In this document: positions 53,818 to 63,794 of the stretch, in pieces
Layout of the letters: every line of letters starts with the position of its first letter
Position numbering within the stretch: position 1 is the stretch's first letter
NCBI RefSeq assembly: GCF_900113035.1
Contig: NZ_FONX01000003.1
Span: 1 to 64,000 of the forward strand
Direction of reading: 5' to 3'
DNA: 64,000 nucleotides
From: Paracidovorax wautersii
Lineage (GTDB): Bacteria > Pseudomonadota > Gammaproteobacteria > Burkholderiales > Burkholderiaceae_C
Position numbers and translations under genes: made by a program
Notes under the pieces: generated by a model
Databases searched by the model: none
What the model was told of the DNA's origin: nothing
Seen by the model: only the letters and a program-made list of their open reading frames with translations

Positions 53818-54378
53818 CTAGAACTCGTTCTGGATGGCCTTGTAGCCGCGCACCAGTTCGTTGTTGGTGCGGGCCACGTCTTCCGAGAATTCGCTGGCGG
53901 ACGCGGGCACCTGCGGCAGCGCGGCCAGGTCGGTGTCGGGGCCGATGCGCTCGGTGGAACGCACGTAGAAGCCCGGCGGCAGATGCACCCCATCGACCAC
54001 GGCGTTGTAGCGGACCACGCAGCCGTCGGACACGGTGCAGTTGAACAGCACGCTGTTGAAGCCGATGAACACGCCGCTGCCCACCGTGCAGGGCCCGTGC
54101 ACGATGGCCCGGTGGGCGATGGAAGTGCGCTGGCCGATGGTGACCTGCGCGCCGGACTTGGAGTGGATGACCACGCCGTCCTGGATGTTGGAGTGGGCGC
54201 CGATCACGATGGGATCGATGTGGCCGTTGGCATCCATCTCGTCGGCGCGGATCACCGCGTAGGGGCCGATGAAGACGTTCTCCTCGACGACGACGAGGCC
54301 GCAGAGGATGGCGGTGGGATCGACGAAGGCGGTGGGGTGGATTCGCGGCAGGTCGCCGCGCGGGTTCTTGCGGATCAT
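53818..54378 (-). CDS. Gamma-class carbonic anhydrase family protein
   Basis: 186 residues of left-handed beta-helix hexapeptide repeats. Metal-site histidines are retained: [13 protein letters not shown] (His 1) and IAHRAIVHG (His 2 and 3). The N terminus [15 protein letters not shown] is typical of the YrdA/CaiE/gamma-CA family. Zur-controlled gamma-CA duplicates are known and may use iron or cobalt instead of zinc. The start overlaps the yidD stop (ATGA), giving translational coupling. Confidence 0.9.
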   Translation of the reverse strand: MIRKNPRGDLPRIHPTAFVDPTAILCGLVVVEENVFIGPYAVIRADEMDANGHIDPIVIGAHSNIQDGVVIHSKSGAQVTIGQRTSIAHRAIVHGPCTVGSGVFIGFNSVLFNCTVSDGCVVRYNAVVDGVHLPPGFYVRSTERIGPDTDLAALPQVPASASEFSEDVARTNNELVRGYKAIQNEF

Positions 54379-54632
54379 GTGGGGGTGGGATCTCGTTGGG
54401 TGGAGCGGGCCGGCGGCACCGGGTCGTGGCCGCCGGGATGAAAGGGGTGGCAGCGGCCGATGCGCCGCAGCGCCAGCCAGCCGCCCCGGAGCGCGCCGTG
54501 CGTGCGCAGCGCCTCGATGGCGTACCGGGAGCAGCTCGGCTGGAAGCGGCAGTTCGATCCCAGCGCCGGACTGATGAAGAGCTGGTAGCCGCGCACCAGC
54601 AGCACCAGGAACCGGGCAGGCCCGCGCGTCAT
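54375..54632 (-). CDS. yidD: Membrane protein insertion efficiency factor YidD
   Basis: 85 residues. The YidD core is complete: [20 protein letters not shown], then SRYAIEAL and [15 protein letters not shown]. YidD normally sits between rnpA and yidC near dnaA and helps membrane protein insertion. Here it overlaps cysS at its start (ATGA) and the carbonic anhydrase at its stop (ATGA), so it is an integral part of the zinc-type operon. Its three conserved Cys and three His are unaltered. It may be an extra copy or the relocated single copy. Confidence 0.88.
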   Translation of the reverse strand: MTRGPARFLVLLVRGYQLFISPALGSNCRFQPSCSRYAIEALRTHGALRGGWLALRRIGRCHPFHPGGHDPVPPARSTQRDPTPT

Positions 54633-56035
54633 GCCGGCTCCTTGCGGGCGCGGCGCACGGCCATGCCTTCGGCGGTGTCTTCTACGGCGAAGCCCGCCGC
54701 CGCCAGCTCGGCGCGCAGCGCATCGGCACGCGCGAAGTCGCGGCGGCTGCGCGCCAGCTCCCGTTCGGCCAGCAGTGCGCGAACCGCGCCCTCGCTCAGC
54801 GACGGCGCCGCGGCCGATGGCGCCAGTGCCTCCAGAGCAGCCGCGGGGGCCTGCTGCAGAAAGCCGAGCAGGCCGGCCGATGCCAGCAGGCACGACCGGG
54901 CCTCGGCCCGCGCCGCATCGGTCGCCGGCTCGTCGAGCTGGCTGCGCAGCACATGCAGGCGCGCCAGCGCTCCGGGCACGTTCAGGTCGTTCCTCAGCGC
55001 TGCGAGCACCTCCGGGTCAGGGCTGGCGTCAGGCGCTGCGGCGATGTGCGCCACCTTCGCCAGGCTGGCGTAGAAGCGCAGCAGGGTCTGCCGCGCATCG
55101 GCCAGGCGCTGGGCGCTCCAGTCCAGCGGCCGGCGGTAGTGGGTGCCCAGCAGCGCCAGGCGGATGGCCTCGCCCGGCGCCTGGGCCAGCAGGTCGCGGA
55201 CCAGCAGCACGTTGCCGAGCGACTTGGACATCTTCTGCCCATCCACCGTGACGAAGCTGTTGTGCACCCAGGTGCGGCAGTAGAGCGCGCCGTGCGCGCA
55301 GGTGCCCTGGGCGATCTCGTTCTCGTGGTGCGGAAAGATCAGGTCCTGCCCGCCGCCATGGATGTCGATGGTCGTGCCCAGGTGCTGGCCGATCATGGCC
55401 GAGCACTCGACATGCCAGCCGGGCCGGCCCCGGCCCCAGGGGCTGTCCCAGCCCGGCTGCTCGGGCGTGGCAGGCTTCCAGAGCACGAAGTCCAGCGGGT
55501 CGCGCTTGTAGGGCGCCACCTCCACGCGGGCGCCGGCCAGCATGTCTTCGGTGCGGCGGCCCGACAGCTCGCCATAGGCCGGATAGGACGGCACATGGAA
55601 CAGCACGTGCCCCTGCTCCACATAGGCGTGGCCGCGCGCGATCAGCGTCTGCACCAGCCCGACGATGGCGGGGATATGCGCCGTGACGCGCGGCTCCAGG
55701 TCGGGCGCCTGCACGCCCAGCGCCTGCATGTCCGCGTGGTAGGCCGCGATGTAGCGCTCGGTGATGGCGCCGATGGGCACGCCGGCCGCTGCGGCCGCCG
55801 CGTTGATCTTGTCGTCCACGTCGGTGAAGTTGCGGGCGTAGACCAGCTCGCGGTAGTCGCGGCGCAGCAGCCGCGCGAGCACGTCGAAGACCACGGCGGG
55901 CCGGGCGTTGCCGATGTGCGCGTAGTTGTAGACCGTCGGTCCGCAGACGTACATCGTGGCCCGGTCCGGCCATTCGGTGCGCAGCCGCTCCTTCCTGCGG
56001 CTCAGCGTGTTGTAGAGGTGGATGCCGGCGCTCAT
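54629..56035 (-). CDS. cysS: Cysteinyl-tRNA synthetase (likely CysRS2)
   Basis: 468 residues from the ATG at 56035. The HIGH motif is [11 protein letters not shown] and the KMSKS motif is KMSKSLGN. The zinc ligands of CysRS are all visible: Cys in MYVCGPTVY, Cys in WHVECSAM, and His/Glu in [10 protein letters not shown]. Zur-regulated CysRS duplicates are known in other bacteria. This one keeps the zinc site, so it may be a backup or a higher-affinity variant rather than a zinc-free enzyme. It lies 49 bases after folE2 and overlaps yidD. Confidence 0.93.
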   Translation of the reverse strand: MSAGIHLYNTLSRRKERLRTEWPDRATMYVCGPTVYNYAHIGNARPAVVFDVLARLLRRDYRELVYARNFTDVDDKINAAAAAAGVPIGAITERYIAAYHADMQALGVQAPDLEPRVTAHIPAIVGLVQTLIARGHAYVEQGHVLFHVPSYPAYGELSGRRTEDMLAGARVEVAPYKRDPLDFVLWKPATPEQPGWDSPWGRGRPGWHVECSAMIGQHLGTTIDIHGGGQDLIFPHHENEIAQGTCAHGALYCRTWVHNSFVTVDGQKMSKSLGNVLLVRDLLAQAPGEAIRLALLGTHYRRPLDWSAQRLADARQTLLRFYASLAKVAHIAAAPDASPDPEVLAALRNDLNVPGALARLHVLRSQLDEPATDAARAEARSCLLASAGLLGFLQQAPAAALEALAPSAAAPSLSEGAVRALLAERELARSRRDFARADALRAELAAAGFAVEDTAEGMAVRRARKEPA

Positions 56036-56084
56036 GCGGCGGCCTTTCCGGGCCGCCCCTGCGCTGGCGGCAGCGCGTGCCGGG

Positions 56085-57002
56085 TCATGCCGCCACCATC
56101 CCCTCCCGGTGGGGCGAGGCCCAGGCCACGGCGTCGTGCGGGTGCAGGCTCTCCATGTGGCGGACGAAGACACGGGGCCGGCCGTAGCCGCCCAGCGCCG
56201 TTTCGATGCGCCGCGCCGCGTCCTCGACGAACATCAGGTTCTGGCCGTTGAGCGCCGCGAAAGCCTGTTCGTCGGCGCGCTTGACCGCTGTCTGCACGGG
56301 CGTGCCCACGGCCTGCTCGATGCCGTCGATCAAGGCCAGCAGCCCCAGCGTGGGCGCATCGGCGGCTACATCCACCGACACGCAGGCTTCGCTGCGCTGG
56401 CTGTGCGGCGTGGCGAGCGAGGCATGGCGGCGCAGCCAGCCGGCCACGTCCTGGGAAGGCACGGCCTCCTGCTGGCCGAAGGCTTCGGAAAAGGCGTGCT
56501 CGATCAGTTGCCGCGCCAGCGCGGCCGAGCACGGGCAGGTGGAGGAATAGCCCACCCGCACTTCGAGGCGGCAGCGGAACACGCCGGCGACGAGCGAGGC
56601 CTCCAGCCGCACGGGGTAGGACTTCCAGCCCGAGAGGCCCTGCGTCACCAGCGCCGGGCGGCGCACCAGCAGGTCCAGCGCCAGGCCCAGCCGCGCACTG
56701 CGGCTGTCGCAATCGTGGTGGCTGGCGATCATGGCCTGCAACACGCCGTGCAGGCCGGCGGGAGACAGCGCCTCGCCCTGGCTCAGGCCGTCCAGCAGCC
56801 GGTAGAGCCGGGACATGTGGATGCCCTTGACCTGCGGCGCGGGCAGATCGACCGCCACGTCCGCCCGGGCATGCAGCTCGCGGCGGTAGCCCGGCTCGGC
56901 CAGGGTCAAGGGCAGGTCGATGCCCTGCATGCCGACCCATTCCAGCGGGCTCAGGCGGGGGGCGGTGTCGGTCAGGGAAACGTCGGGGAGTGCATCGTTC
57001 AT
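56085..57002 (-). CDS. folE2: GTP cyclohydrolase IB (FolE2)
   Basis: 305 residues from the ATG at 57002. FolE2-specific blocks include [46 protein letters not shown] (the catalytic Cys) and [13 protein letters not shown]. It makes dihydroneopterin triphosphate for folate from GTP using metals other than zinc, and replaces zinc-dependent FolE1 in zinc-poor cells. The position after the COG0523 GTPase is a recurrent Zur-regulon arrangement. Confidence 0.95.
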   Translation of the reverse strand: MNDALPDVSLTDTAPRLSPLEWVGMQGIDLPLTLAEPGYRRELHARADVAVDLPAPQVKGIHMSRLYRLLDGLSQGEALSPAGLHGVLQAMIASHHDCDSRSARLGLALDLLVRRPALVTQGLSGWKSYPVRLEASLVAGVFRCRLEVRVGYSSTCPCSAALARQLIEHAFSEAFGQQEAVPSQDVAGWLRRHASLATPHSQRSEACVSVDVAADAPTLGLLALIDGIEQAVGTPVQTAVKRADEQAFAALNGQNLMFVEDAARRIETALGGYGRPRVFVRHMESLHPHDAVAWASPHREGMVAA

Positions 57003-57061
57003 GCGCAGGATCCAGGTAGGAGGCGCTCCCACGCGGATCAGGGCATGGGGGCCGGTTCAGT

Positions 57062-58273
<1,212 letters not shown>

Positions 58274-58310
58274 CGTGTTGTCTCTTTCATGGCGGGCACC
58301 CCGGCCGCGC

Positions 58311-58700
58311 TCAGCCTTGCGCGGCGCAACTGGCGCACAGGCCGCGCAGCTCGATGTTGGATTCGCGCAGCGAGAACGCATTGCGCTTGACCAGCGCCGC
58401 CAGGCTGCGGCCCAGGGAGGGATCGGCGAACTCATCGACATGCCCACACTTTTCGCAGATCGCGAAGGCCAGCGGGCCCTGCCTGCAGCCGTCGGCGCAG
58501 GCGCAGCTGACATAGGCATTGAGGCTCTCCAGGCGATGCACCAGCCCGTCCTGCACCAGGCGTTCGAGCGCCCGGTACACCTGGGTGGGCGCGCTGAAGC
58601 CCTGCCCGCGCAGCTGGTCGAGCAGGTTGTAGGCGCTGAGGGGAGCCTGGGCCTGCTGCAGCGTCGAAAGCACGCGTTGTTGGTTGGCGGTCAGGTCCAC
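58311..58700 (-). CDS. zur: Zinc uptake regulator Zur
   Basis: 129 residues starting with GTG, with AAGGAG six bases upstream. The winged helix ([30 protein letters not shown]) and two structural CxxC pairs ([14 protein letters not shown]) are typical of Zur. An extra SCACADGC cluster lies at the position of the sensing Cys. The first 20 or so residues of longer Fur proteins are absent, as in other short Zurs. It heads the cluster and is preceded by its own likely operator at 58728-58739. Confidence 0.93.
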   Translation of the reverse strand: MDLTANQQRVLSTLQQAQAPLSAYNLLDQLRGQGFSAPTQVYRALERLVQDGLVHRLESLNAYVSCACADGCRQGPLAFAICEKCGHVDEFADPSLGRSLAALVKRNAFSLRESNIELRGLCASCAAQG

Positions 58701-58727
58701 AGCGATCTCCTTGGAAGCATTTTTGCA

Positions 58728-58739
58728 ATGTTATAACAT
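58728..58739. promoter_or_regulatory. Zur box upstream of zur
   Basis: ATGTTATAACAT is a perfect 12-bp palindrome, extended on one side to ATGTTATAACATAACA, which matches the proteobacterial Zur consensus GTTATNNTATAAC-type core. It lies 27 bases upstream of the zur start, where it would cover the promoter. No second copy was seen within the ten-gene run. Confidence 0.88.
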
Positions 58740-58820
58740 AACAAAACTGACCGGATGGAGCGCCGGGTGACGGCCCATTGAGTGGACGCATCAGTCTTGA
58801 GTGCAGGCCGGTCCGGCGTG

Positions 58821-58848
58821 AAAAAGCCCCGAGCCGAAGCGCGGGGCT
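58821..58848 (-). terminator. Rho-independent terminator of the small secreted-protein gene
   Basis: AGCCCCG (58825-58831) pairs with CGGGGCT (58842-58848), and TTTTT follows on the minus strand (58825-58821). It isolates the Zur cluster from upstream transcription. Confidence 0.85.
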
Positions 58849-58898
58849 GGACGAAAGGCCGGGGCCGGCGGGATGGGCCGGGCTCCGGCCAGGGGCGG

Positions 58899-59375
58899 TC
58901 AGCCGGCCGACGCGCCGCTCGCCGGAGCGAGCTTGGGCGTGCCGGCCCAGTGGAAGAACACGTCGCGGCCCTGCTTGCCGTCGAGCGTGACCTCGCGCGA
59001 CTCGGTCATGCCGTTGGCGGTGGCCGTCACGCGGTACTTGCCCGGGGGCAGCTTGGCGTAGGTCATGGGCCCGGCGCTGTTGAGCACCAGCATGGGCGCG
59101 CCGCGATCGTCGGTCACCAGCAGCTTGACCCCGGCCTCGAATTCATTGTCCTTGCGCGCCGAGAAGACCATGCGCAGCGGCCATTCCTTGGCCGTCTTGC
59201 GCATCGCCTCCTGCTCGCTGTGGCCGATGCCGCCGTTCTCGTAGGTCGTGGCATGCGCCTTTTCGAGCAGGATCAGTTCGTCCTGCGCACGCGCCGGCAG
59301 CGTGACGGCAGACATCAGCACGGCCAGGGTGATGGCGCCCAGCGTGGCGCCGCGGGAAGTGGTCTGGAAACGCAT
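58899..59375 (-). CDS. Secreted protein with carboxypeptidase-regulatory-like fold, unknown function
   Basis: 158 residues from the second of two adjacent ATGs (59375), six bases after AAGGAG. The signal peptide ends ARAQD (about residue 31). The mature part has a central beta-sandwich-like segment (LVTDDRGAPMLVLNSAGPMT, KLPPGKYRVTATANGMTESR) like carboxypeptidase regulatory or TQ-type domains. I see no catalytic motif. It follows the histidine kinase on the same strand after 180 bases, and a terminator follows. Confidence 0.82.
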   Translation of the reverse strand: MRFQTTSRGATLGAITLAVLMSAVTLPARAQDELILLEKAHATTYENGGIGHSEQEAMRKTAKEWPLRMVFSARKDNEFEAGVKLLVTDDRGAPMLVLNSAGPMTYAKLPPGKYRVTATANGMTESREVTLDGKQGRDVFFHWAGTPKLAPASGASAG

Positions 59376-59554
59376 CATGAACTCCTTCGGATCGGGTTCG
59401 GGGCTGGAGCCGCTGCGACCATCGCACCGGCCACCCACGGAACGGAATCTAGGCCTGGGCGGCAGCCCCGGGCAGTGCCGAAGGTCACGGCGTGGGCACG
59501 ACTTCGCACGGCCCTGCGCAGGGCCGCGATGCGCGCGGCGCGGCTCGGGGAGGC

Positions 59555-61348
59555 TCAGGGCGCGAAGCTCAGGCGCAGTTCGGTGCCCGCGCCCGGCCGG
59601 CTGTCGATGGCGAGCGCGGCGCCGATCAGCGCCGCCTGCTCCTCGATGCCCACCAGCCCGTAGTGGCCGGCATGCGGCGCCTGCGGATCGAAGCCGGCGC
59701 CGTCGTCGCGCACGCTGAGCACGGCGCGCTCGCCCTCCGCCCCCAGCGCCACCACCACGCCGCGGGCCTGCGCATGGCGCTCCACGTTGCGCAGGGCTTC
59801 CTCGGCGATGCGGTAGATGGTCTCGGCCCGCTCGTCGGCCAGATCGGCGGCCGCCCCGGCGAAGCTGAATTCGGTGGCAAGGCCGGTGCGCTCGCCGAAG
59901 CGCCCGAGCAGGTCGCGCAGCGCGGCGGCCAGGCCCTTTTCGCGCACGGTGCCGTGGCGCATCTGCGTGATGGCGGCGCGCGCATCGGCCAGGCCCGAGG
60001 CGGCCACCTCTTCGGCGCGGCCCAGCTCGGCGGCCAGCTCCTCGGGCGCCATGCGGCCCTGCAGCTTGCGCACCAGCCGGATCTGCTGCAGCAGCGCCAT
60101 CAGCGAATGCGCCAGCGTGTCGTGCAGGTCGCGCGCCAGCCGCAGCCGCTCGCGCGTGACGGCGGCGTGGCGCGCCTCTTCCGACATGCGCTGGATGCGC
60201 GCCGTGCGCTCGGCCACGCGCTCGTCCAGCTCCGCGTTCAGCGCCGCCAGCGCCGCCTTCTCGGCCTGCAGCTGCGCGATCAGCCCGGCCATGGCGGCGC
60301 CGATGCGGCCCACCTCGTCCTGCCCGCGCGGCGGTTCGATGTCGCTGCGCAGGCCGTCGCGGATCTGCTGCGCCTGCACCGCCAGGGTATTGAGCCGGCG
60401 CGTGAGCCAGCGCGTGAGCAGCGGCGCGCTGCAGGCCGCCAGCAGGCCAGCCAGCAGCACCGTGAGCAGCACCGTGCTGCGCAGCTGCTCATCGCCGCGC
60501 AGCGCGATGCCGGCCGGCTGGCGCACGACCACCGTCCAGCCCGGGCCGCCCAGCACCGCTTCATCAGGGCCCTGCCGCCCCACCACGAAGCGGCCGCCCT
60601 CGGTGAGGTCGGCGCCCTGCGCGCTCCGCCCGGCCCAGGCCGGCGGGCCCAGCAGCACGTAGCCGTCGCGGCCGATCAGCAGCAGCTCGGGCGGGCTCTG
60701 GGCGCCCAGGCCCGCGGCCAGATCGCGGCCCTGGCGCTCCAGCCAGTCCCACGCCAACTGGCCCGCCAGCAGCCGGCCCTGGGCGATGGGCACCACGGCA
60801 TCGAGGATGCGGCCGCGCGGCCCCTCGCCGCCTGCGGCGTGGCCCAGGAACGGGGCGGCATCGCGCACGGCGCGCCACTGGCTGCGGCCCAGGGGCGCTG
60901 CGCCCTGCGGCGTGCCGGCCTGGGCCACGACCTCGCCCCCAGCATCGACCACCGCGAGCCAGGCGAACTCCGGGAACTGGGCGCGCAGGGCCGCCAGGTG
61001 GGGCTGCAGGCTCGGCTCCAGCTGCAGCGCCTCGGCAGCGCCCGGCCCCTGGCCGGAAACGGCCACCTGCCCGGCCGTGACCTGCAGGACGGCCAGCCGC
61101 AGCCGCAGGTCCATGTCCAGCCCGCGCTCCACCTGGCGCGCGAACTGCCCCATCAGGCCCTGGGTGGCGACGCGCGCGGCCTGCTCGGCGTCGGACGAGG
61201 CCAGCTGGCCCGCCACCACCGAGGCCAGCGCGACCACGGCCAGCATGGACCAGCCGATGGCCGCCGCCAGATAGCGCCGCGGGTCCAGCCAGCCCAGCCA
61301 GGCGGCGAAGGAAGCGGTGGCGCGAGGGGGAAGAGAAGATGACTGCAT
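59555..61348 (-). CDS. NarX-type sensor histidine kinase
   Basis: 597 residues from the ATG at 61348. Helix 1 (~26-47), a periplasmic sensor region of about 200 residues, helix 2 (~265-290), HAMP, a coiled coil, then HisKA_3 with phospho-acceptor in LARDLHDTLAHSLMALLQQI. The ATPase N box is IAEEALRNVERHAQA, and G boxes are DDGAGFDP and GLVGIEEQA. It belongs to the NarL-partner kinase group. It is divergent from the response-regulator gene across 66 bases. The signal is unknown. Confidence 0.93.
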   Translation of the reverse strand: MQSSSLPPRATASFAAWLGWLDPRRYLAAAIGWSMLAVVALASVVAGQLASSDAEQAARVATQGLMGQFARQVERGLDMDLRLRLAVLQVTAGQVAVSGQGPGAAEALQLEPSLQPHLAALRAQFPEFAWLAVVDAGGEVVAQAGTPQGAAPLGRSQWRAVRDAAPFLGHAAGGEGPRGRILDAVVPIAQGRLLAGQLAWDWLERQGRDLAAGLGAQSPPELLLIGRDGYVLLGPPAWAGRSAQGADLTEGGRFVVGRQGPDEAVLGGPGWTVVVRQPAGIALRGDEQLRSTVLLTVLLAGLLAACSAPLLTRWLTRRLNTLAVQAQQIRDGLRSDIEPPRGQDEVGRIGAAMAGLIAQLQAEKAALAALNAELDERVAERTARIQRMSEEARHAAVTRERLRLARDLHDTLAHSLMALLQQIRLVRKLQGRMAPEELAAELGRAEEVAASGLADARAAITQMRHGTVREKGLAAALRDLLGRFGERTGLATEFSFAGAAADLADERAETIYRIAEEALRNVERHAQARGVVVALGAEGERAVLSVRDDGAGFDPQAPHAGHYGLVGIEEQAALIGAALAIDSRPGAGTELRLSFAP

Positions 61349-61414
61349 GGTGCCGTTCGTCACTGTGCGCCGCTGCGCACGTGGCCTATATTGGGAGCCG
61401 AGGACGATCTTGCC

Positions 61415-61618
61415 ATGCTCGAAGAACTGATCCGCGCCGTCGGCGCCGCCGCCGGCCTGCCCCCCGAACAAGCCGCCCTGGCGGTGGCCGCGGTGCTGCG
61501 CTTCTTCACCGCGCGCATGCCGTCCTCGCTGGTCGGGGAACTGCACGAGCGCCTGGGCATGCGCCTGCGGGCCGCCGCCCCGCCCGCCTCTCCGACGCAA
61601 CCGAAACGACTCCCATGA
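61415..61618 (+). CDS. Small helical protein coupled to the response regulator
   Basis: 67 residues from the ATG at 61415; a TTG start at 61391 is also possible. The centre is a helical segment (PPEQAALAVAAVLRFFTARM) like the DUF2267-type repeat, and the tail is Pro-rich. Its stop overlaps the response-regulator start (ATGA), so it is translated with it. It may be a modulator or a leader peptide. Not recognised. Confidence 0.55.
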   Translation: MLEELIRAVGAAAGLPPEQAALAVAAVLRFFTARMPSSLVGELHERLGMRLRAAAPPASPTQPKRLP

Positions 61619-62340
61619 GCGAACCCGAGACCTGCCCACCCCGCCCCCTGCGCCTGCTGATCGTGGACGATCAGCCCCTGATCCGCCGCGCCCTGGCGAT
61701 GACGCTGGGCGTGGAGCCCGACATCGAGGTCGTGGGCCAGGCCGTGGACGGCCAGGACGCCATCGACCAGGCCCTGGCGCTGCAGCCCGACATGGTCGTC
61801 ATGGACCTGCAGATGCCGCGCGTGAGCGGCGTGGTCGCCACGCGCGAGATCACGGCCCGGCTGCCAGCCGCTCGCGTGGTGGTGCTGACCACCTTCGACC
61901 ATGACGACCTGGTCTTCGAGGCCATCCGCGCCGGTGCGCGGGCCTACCTGCTCAAGGATGCGGCCGAGGACGAGGTGCTGGAAACCATCCGCGCGGTGCA
62001 GCGTGGCGAATCGCGCCTTTCGCCCCAGATCGCCTGCAAGGTGCTGGAGGAATTCCGCCGCCTGGGCACGGGCAGCCCGCCGGCCGCGCCAGTGCCGGAG
62101 CCCGGCCCCGGCGCCCTGCCCACGCCGCCGGCGCCCGGCCAGCCGCTGCAGGAGCCGCTGACCGACAAGGAGGCGCGCATCCTGGAACTCATCGCCGACG
62201 GCCTGAGCAACAAGAAGATCGCCGCCAGCGTCTTCCTGGCCGAAGGCACGGTGAAGAACTACGTGAGCCGCATCATGGAAAAGCTGCACGCCCGCAACCG
62301 CACCGAGCTGGCGGTGATGGCGGCCGCGCGGCGCAGCTGA
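61615..62340 (+). CDS. NarL/LuxR-family response regulator
   Basis: 241 residues. The receiver domain has acidic pocket IVDDQPLI, phospho-acceptor in MVVMDLQMPRVSG and Lys in YLLKDA. A Pro-rich linker (about 145-170) leads to a LuxR HTH (LTDKEARILELIADGLSNKK, EGTVKNYVSRIMEKL). It is the partner of the divergent kinase. Targets are not evident. The downstream antiporter gene 128 bases later, behind a stem-loop, is a possibility. Confidence 0.94.
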   Translation: MSEPETCPPRPLRLLIVDDQPLIRRALAMTLGVEPDIEVVGQAVDGQDAIDQALALQPDMVVMDLQMPRVSGVVATREITARLPAARVVVLTTFDHDDLVFEAIRAGARAYLLKDAAEDEVLETIRAVQRGESRLSPQIACKVLEEFRRLGTGSPPAAPVPEPGPGALPTPPAPGQPLQEPLTDKEARILELIADGLSNKKIAASVFLAEGTVKNYVSRIMEKLHARNRTELAVMAAARRS

Positions 62341-62397
62341 GCGGACTGGGGCCGGCACTCAGGCGCCGGGAGCACCGCCTTTAGAATGCAGCCTGGG

Positions 62398-62420
62398 TGG
62401 CGCGCCATGCGGGCGCGCCA
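62398..62420 (+). other. 9-bp stem-loop upstream of antiporter gene
   Basis: TGGCGCGCC (62398-62406), loop ATGCG, GGCGCGCCA (62412-62420). No T-tract. It may act as a weak terminator after the response regulator or as a leader structure of the antiporter mRNA. Confidence 0.45.
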
Positions 62421-62467
62421 GGTATAGCGAAGGTCGGGCCGCCTCGCGGTTTCCTCCTGTCCGCCCC

Positions 62468-63721
62468 ATGACCGAATCGTCCCTGCAGTGGCTCGCCGCT
62501 GCCCTCTTCGCCCTCGCCCTGGCCCACACCTTCGCGGCCAAGCAGTTCGAGCGGCTCTCGCACCGTTTTCCACGCCATTCCGGCCTCTTCCACCTGCTGG
62601 GCGAGGTCGAGGTGGTGTTCGGCCTCTGGGCCATCGTGCTCGTGTGCTGCATGGCCCTGCTGGCCGGCGGGCCCGCGGCCCTGGCCTATGCCGAATCGCG
62701 CAACTACACCGAGCCGCTCTTCGTCTTCGTGGTGATGGTGATCGCCGCCTCGCGCCCCGTGCTGTGGGCCGTGTCGGCACTCACGCAAGGGCTGGCGCAG
62801 CTAGCGCCGATCTCCACCCCGGTGGCCAGGGTCTGGCTGGGGCTGGCGGCCGTGCCGCTGCTGGGCTCGGCCGTGACCGAGCCGGCGGCCATGACGATCG
62901 CCGCGCTCATGCTCGCGCCGCTGGCCTTCCGGCCCGAGGTGCCGGCCATGCCCAAATACCTGGCGCTGGGCGTGCTGTTCGTCAACGTCTCCATCGGCGG
63001 CACGCTCACCGCCTATGCCGCGCCGCCGGTGCTGATGGTGGCCACGACCTGGCAGTGGGACAGCGCCTTCATGTTCCAGCACTTCGGCTGGAAGGCGGCG
63101 CTGGCGGTGTGCTGCAACGCCACCATCGCCACGCTGGCGCTGCGCGCCCATCTGGGTGGCGCGCAGGACGATGGCGAATCCCTGCCCCCGGTGCCGCTGC
63201 CGGTGGTGGCCGTGCATATCGCGCTGCTGGCCGGCGTGGTGCTGTTCGCCCACCATCCGGTGATCTTCCTCGGCATCTTCCTGATGTTCATGGGCTACAC
63301 GCAGGCCTATGCCCGCCACCAGAGCCCGCTGATCCTGAAGGAGGCGCTGCTGGTGGCCTTCTTCCTGGCCGGGCTGGTGGTGCTGGGCGGCATGCAGCGG
63401 TGGTGGCTGCAGCCCATCGTGTCGGGGCTGGAGCCGCTGGCGCTCTTCGCGGGCGCGCTGGGCCTCACGGCCGTGACGGACAACGCGGCGCTGACCTATC
63501 TGGGCTCGCTGATCCAGGGCCTGCCTGCAGAGTCGCGCTACATGCTGGTGGCCGGCGCGGTGGCGGGCGGCGGCCTCACGGTGATCGCCAATGCGCCCAA
63601 CCCGGCCGGGCTGGCGCTGCTCAAGCGCGGGTTCAGCGACGAGACGGTGAGCGCGGGCGGGCTGCTGCTGGGCGCCGCGCTGCCCACGGCCATTGCCGCG
63701 GCGGCCTTTCTGCTGCTGTAG
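62468..63721 (+). CDS. Putative Na+/H+ antiporter
   Basis: 417 residues with about 11 membrane helices, in the ion-transporter superfamily group annotated as putative Na+/H+ antiporter. Typical pieces are PLLGSAVTEPAAMTIAALML, NVSIGGTLTAYAAPPVLMV and AVTDNAALTYLGSLIQGLP, where Asp and Glu in membrane segments (SAVTEPA, VTDNA) could bind cations. Exchange direction and ion are inferred from family only. Confidence 0.85.
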   Translation: MTESSLQWLAAALFALALAHTFAAKQFERLSHRFPRHSGLFHLLGEVEVVFGLWAIVLVCCMALLAGGPAALAYAESRNYTEPLFVFVVMVIAASRPVLWAVSALTQGLAQLAPISTPVARVWLGLAAVPLLGSAVTEPAAMTIAALMLAPLAFRPEVPAMPKYLALGVLFVNVSIGGTLTAYAAPPVLMVATTWQWDSAFMFQHFGWKAALAVCCNATIATLALRAHLGGAQDDGESLPPVPLPVVAVHIALLAGVVLFAHHPVIFLGIFLMFMGYTQAYARHQSPLILKEALLVAFFLAGLVVLGGMQRWWLQPIVSGLEPLALFAGALGLTAVTDNAALTYLGSLIQGLPAESRYMLVAGAVAGGGLTVIANAPNPAGLALLKRGFSDETVSAGGLLLGAALPTAIAAAAFLLL

Positions 63722-63739
63722 CGGCTGCGCACGCCACCC

Positions 63740-63794
63740 GCTATCAATTCAATAGCTGCCAGCCCTTACTGGGAAAGGGCTGGCGGCCGATTCA
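63740..63794. repeat. Dispersed extragenic repeat, copy 6
   Basis: GCTATCAATTCAATAGCTGC, then CAGCCC...GGGCTGG (a hairpin over about 24 bases), then CGGCCGATT. The best preserved copy. It fills the convergent gap between the antiporter and the lolD-type gene and touches the latter's stop codon. Confidence 0.7.
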
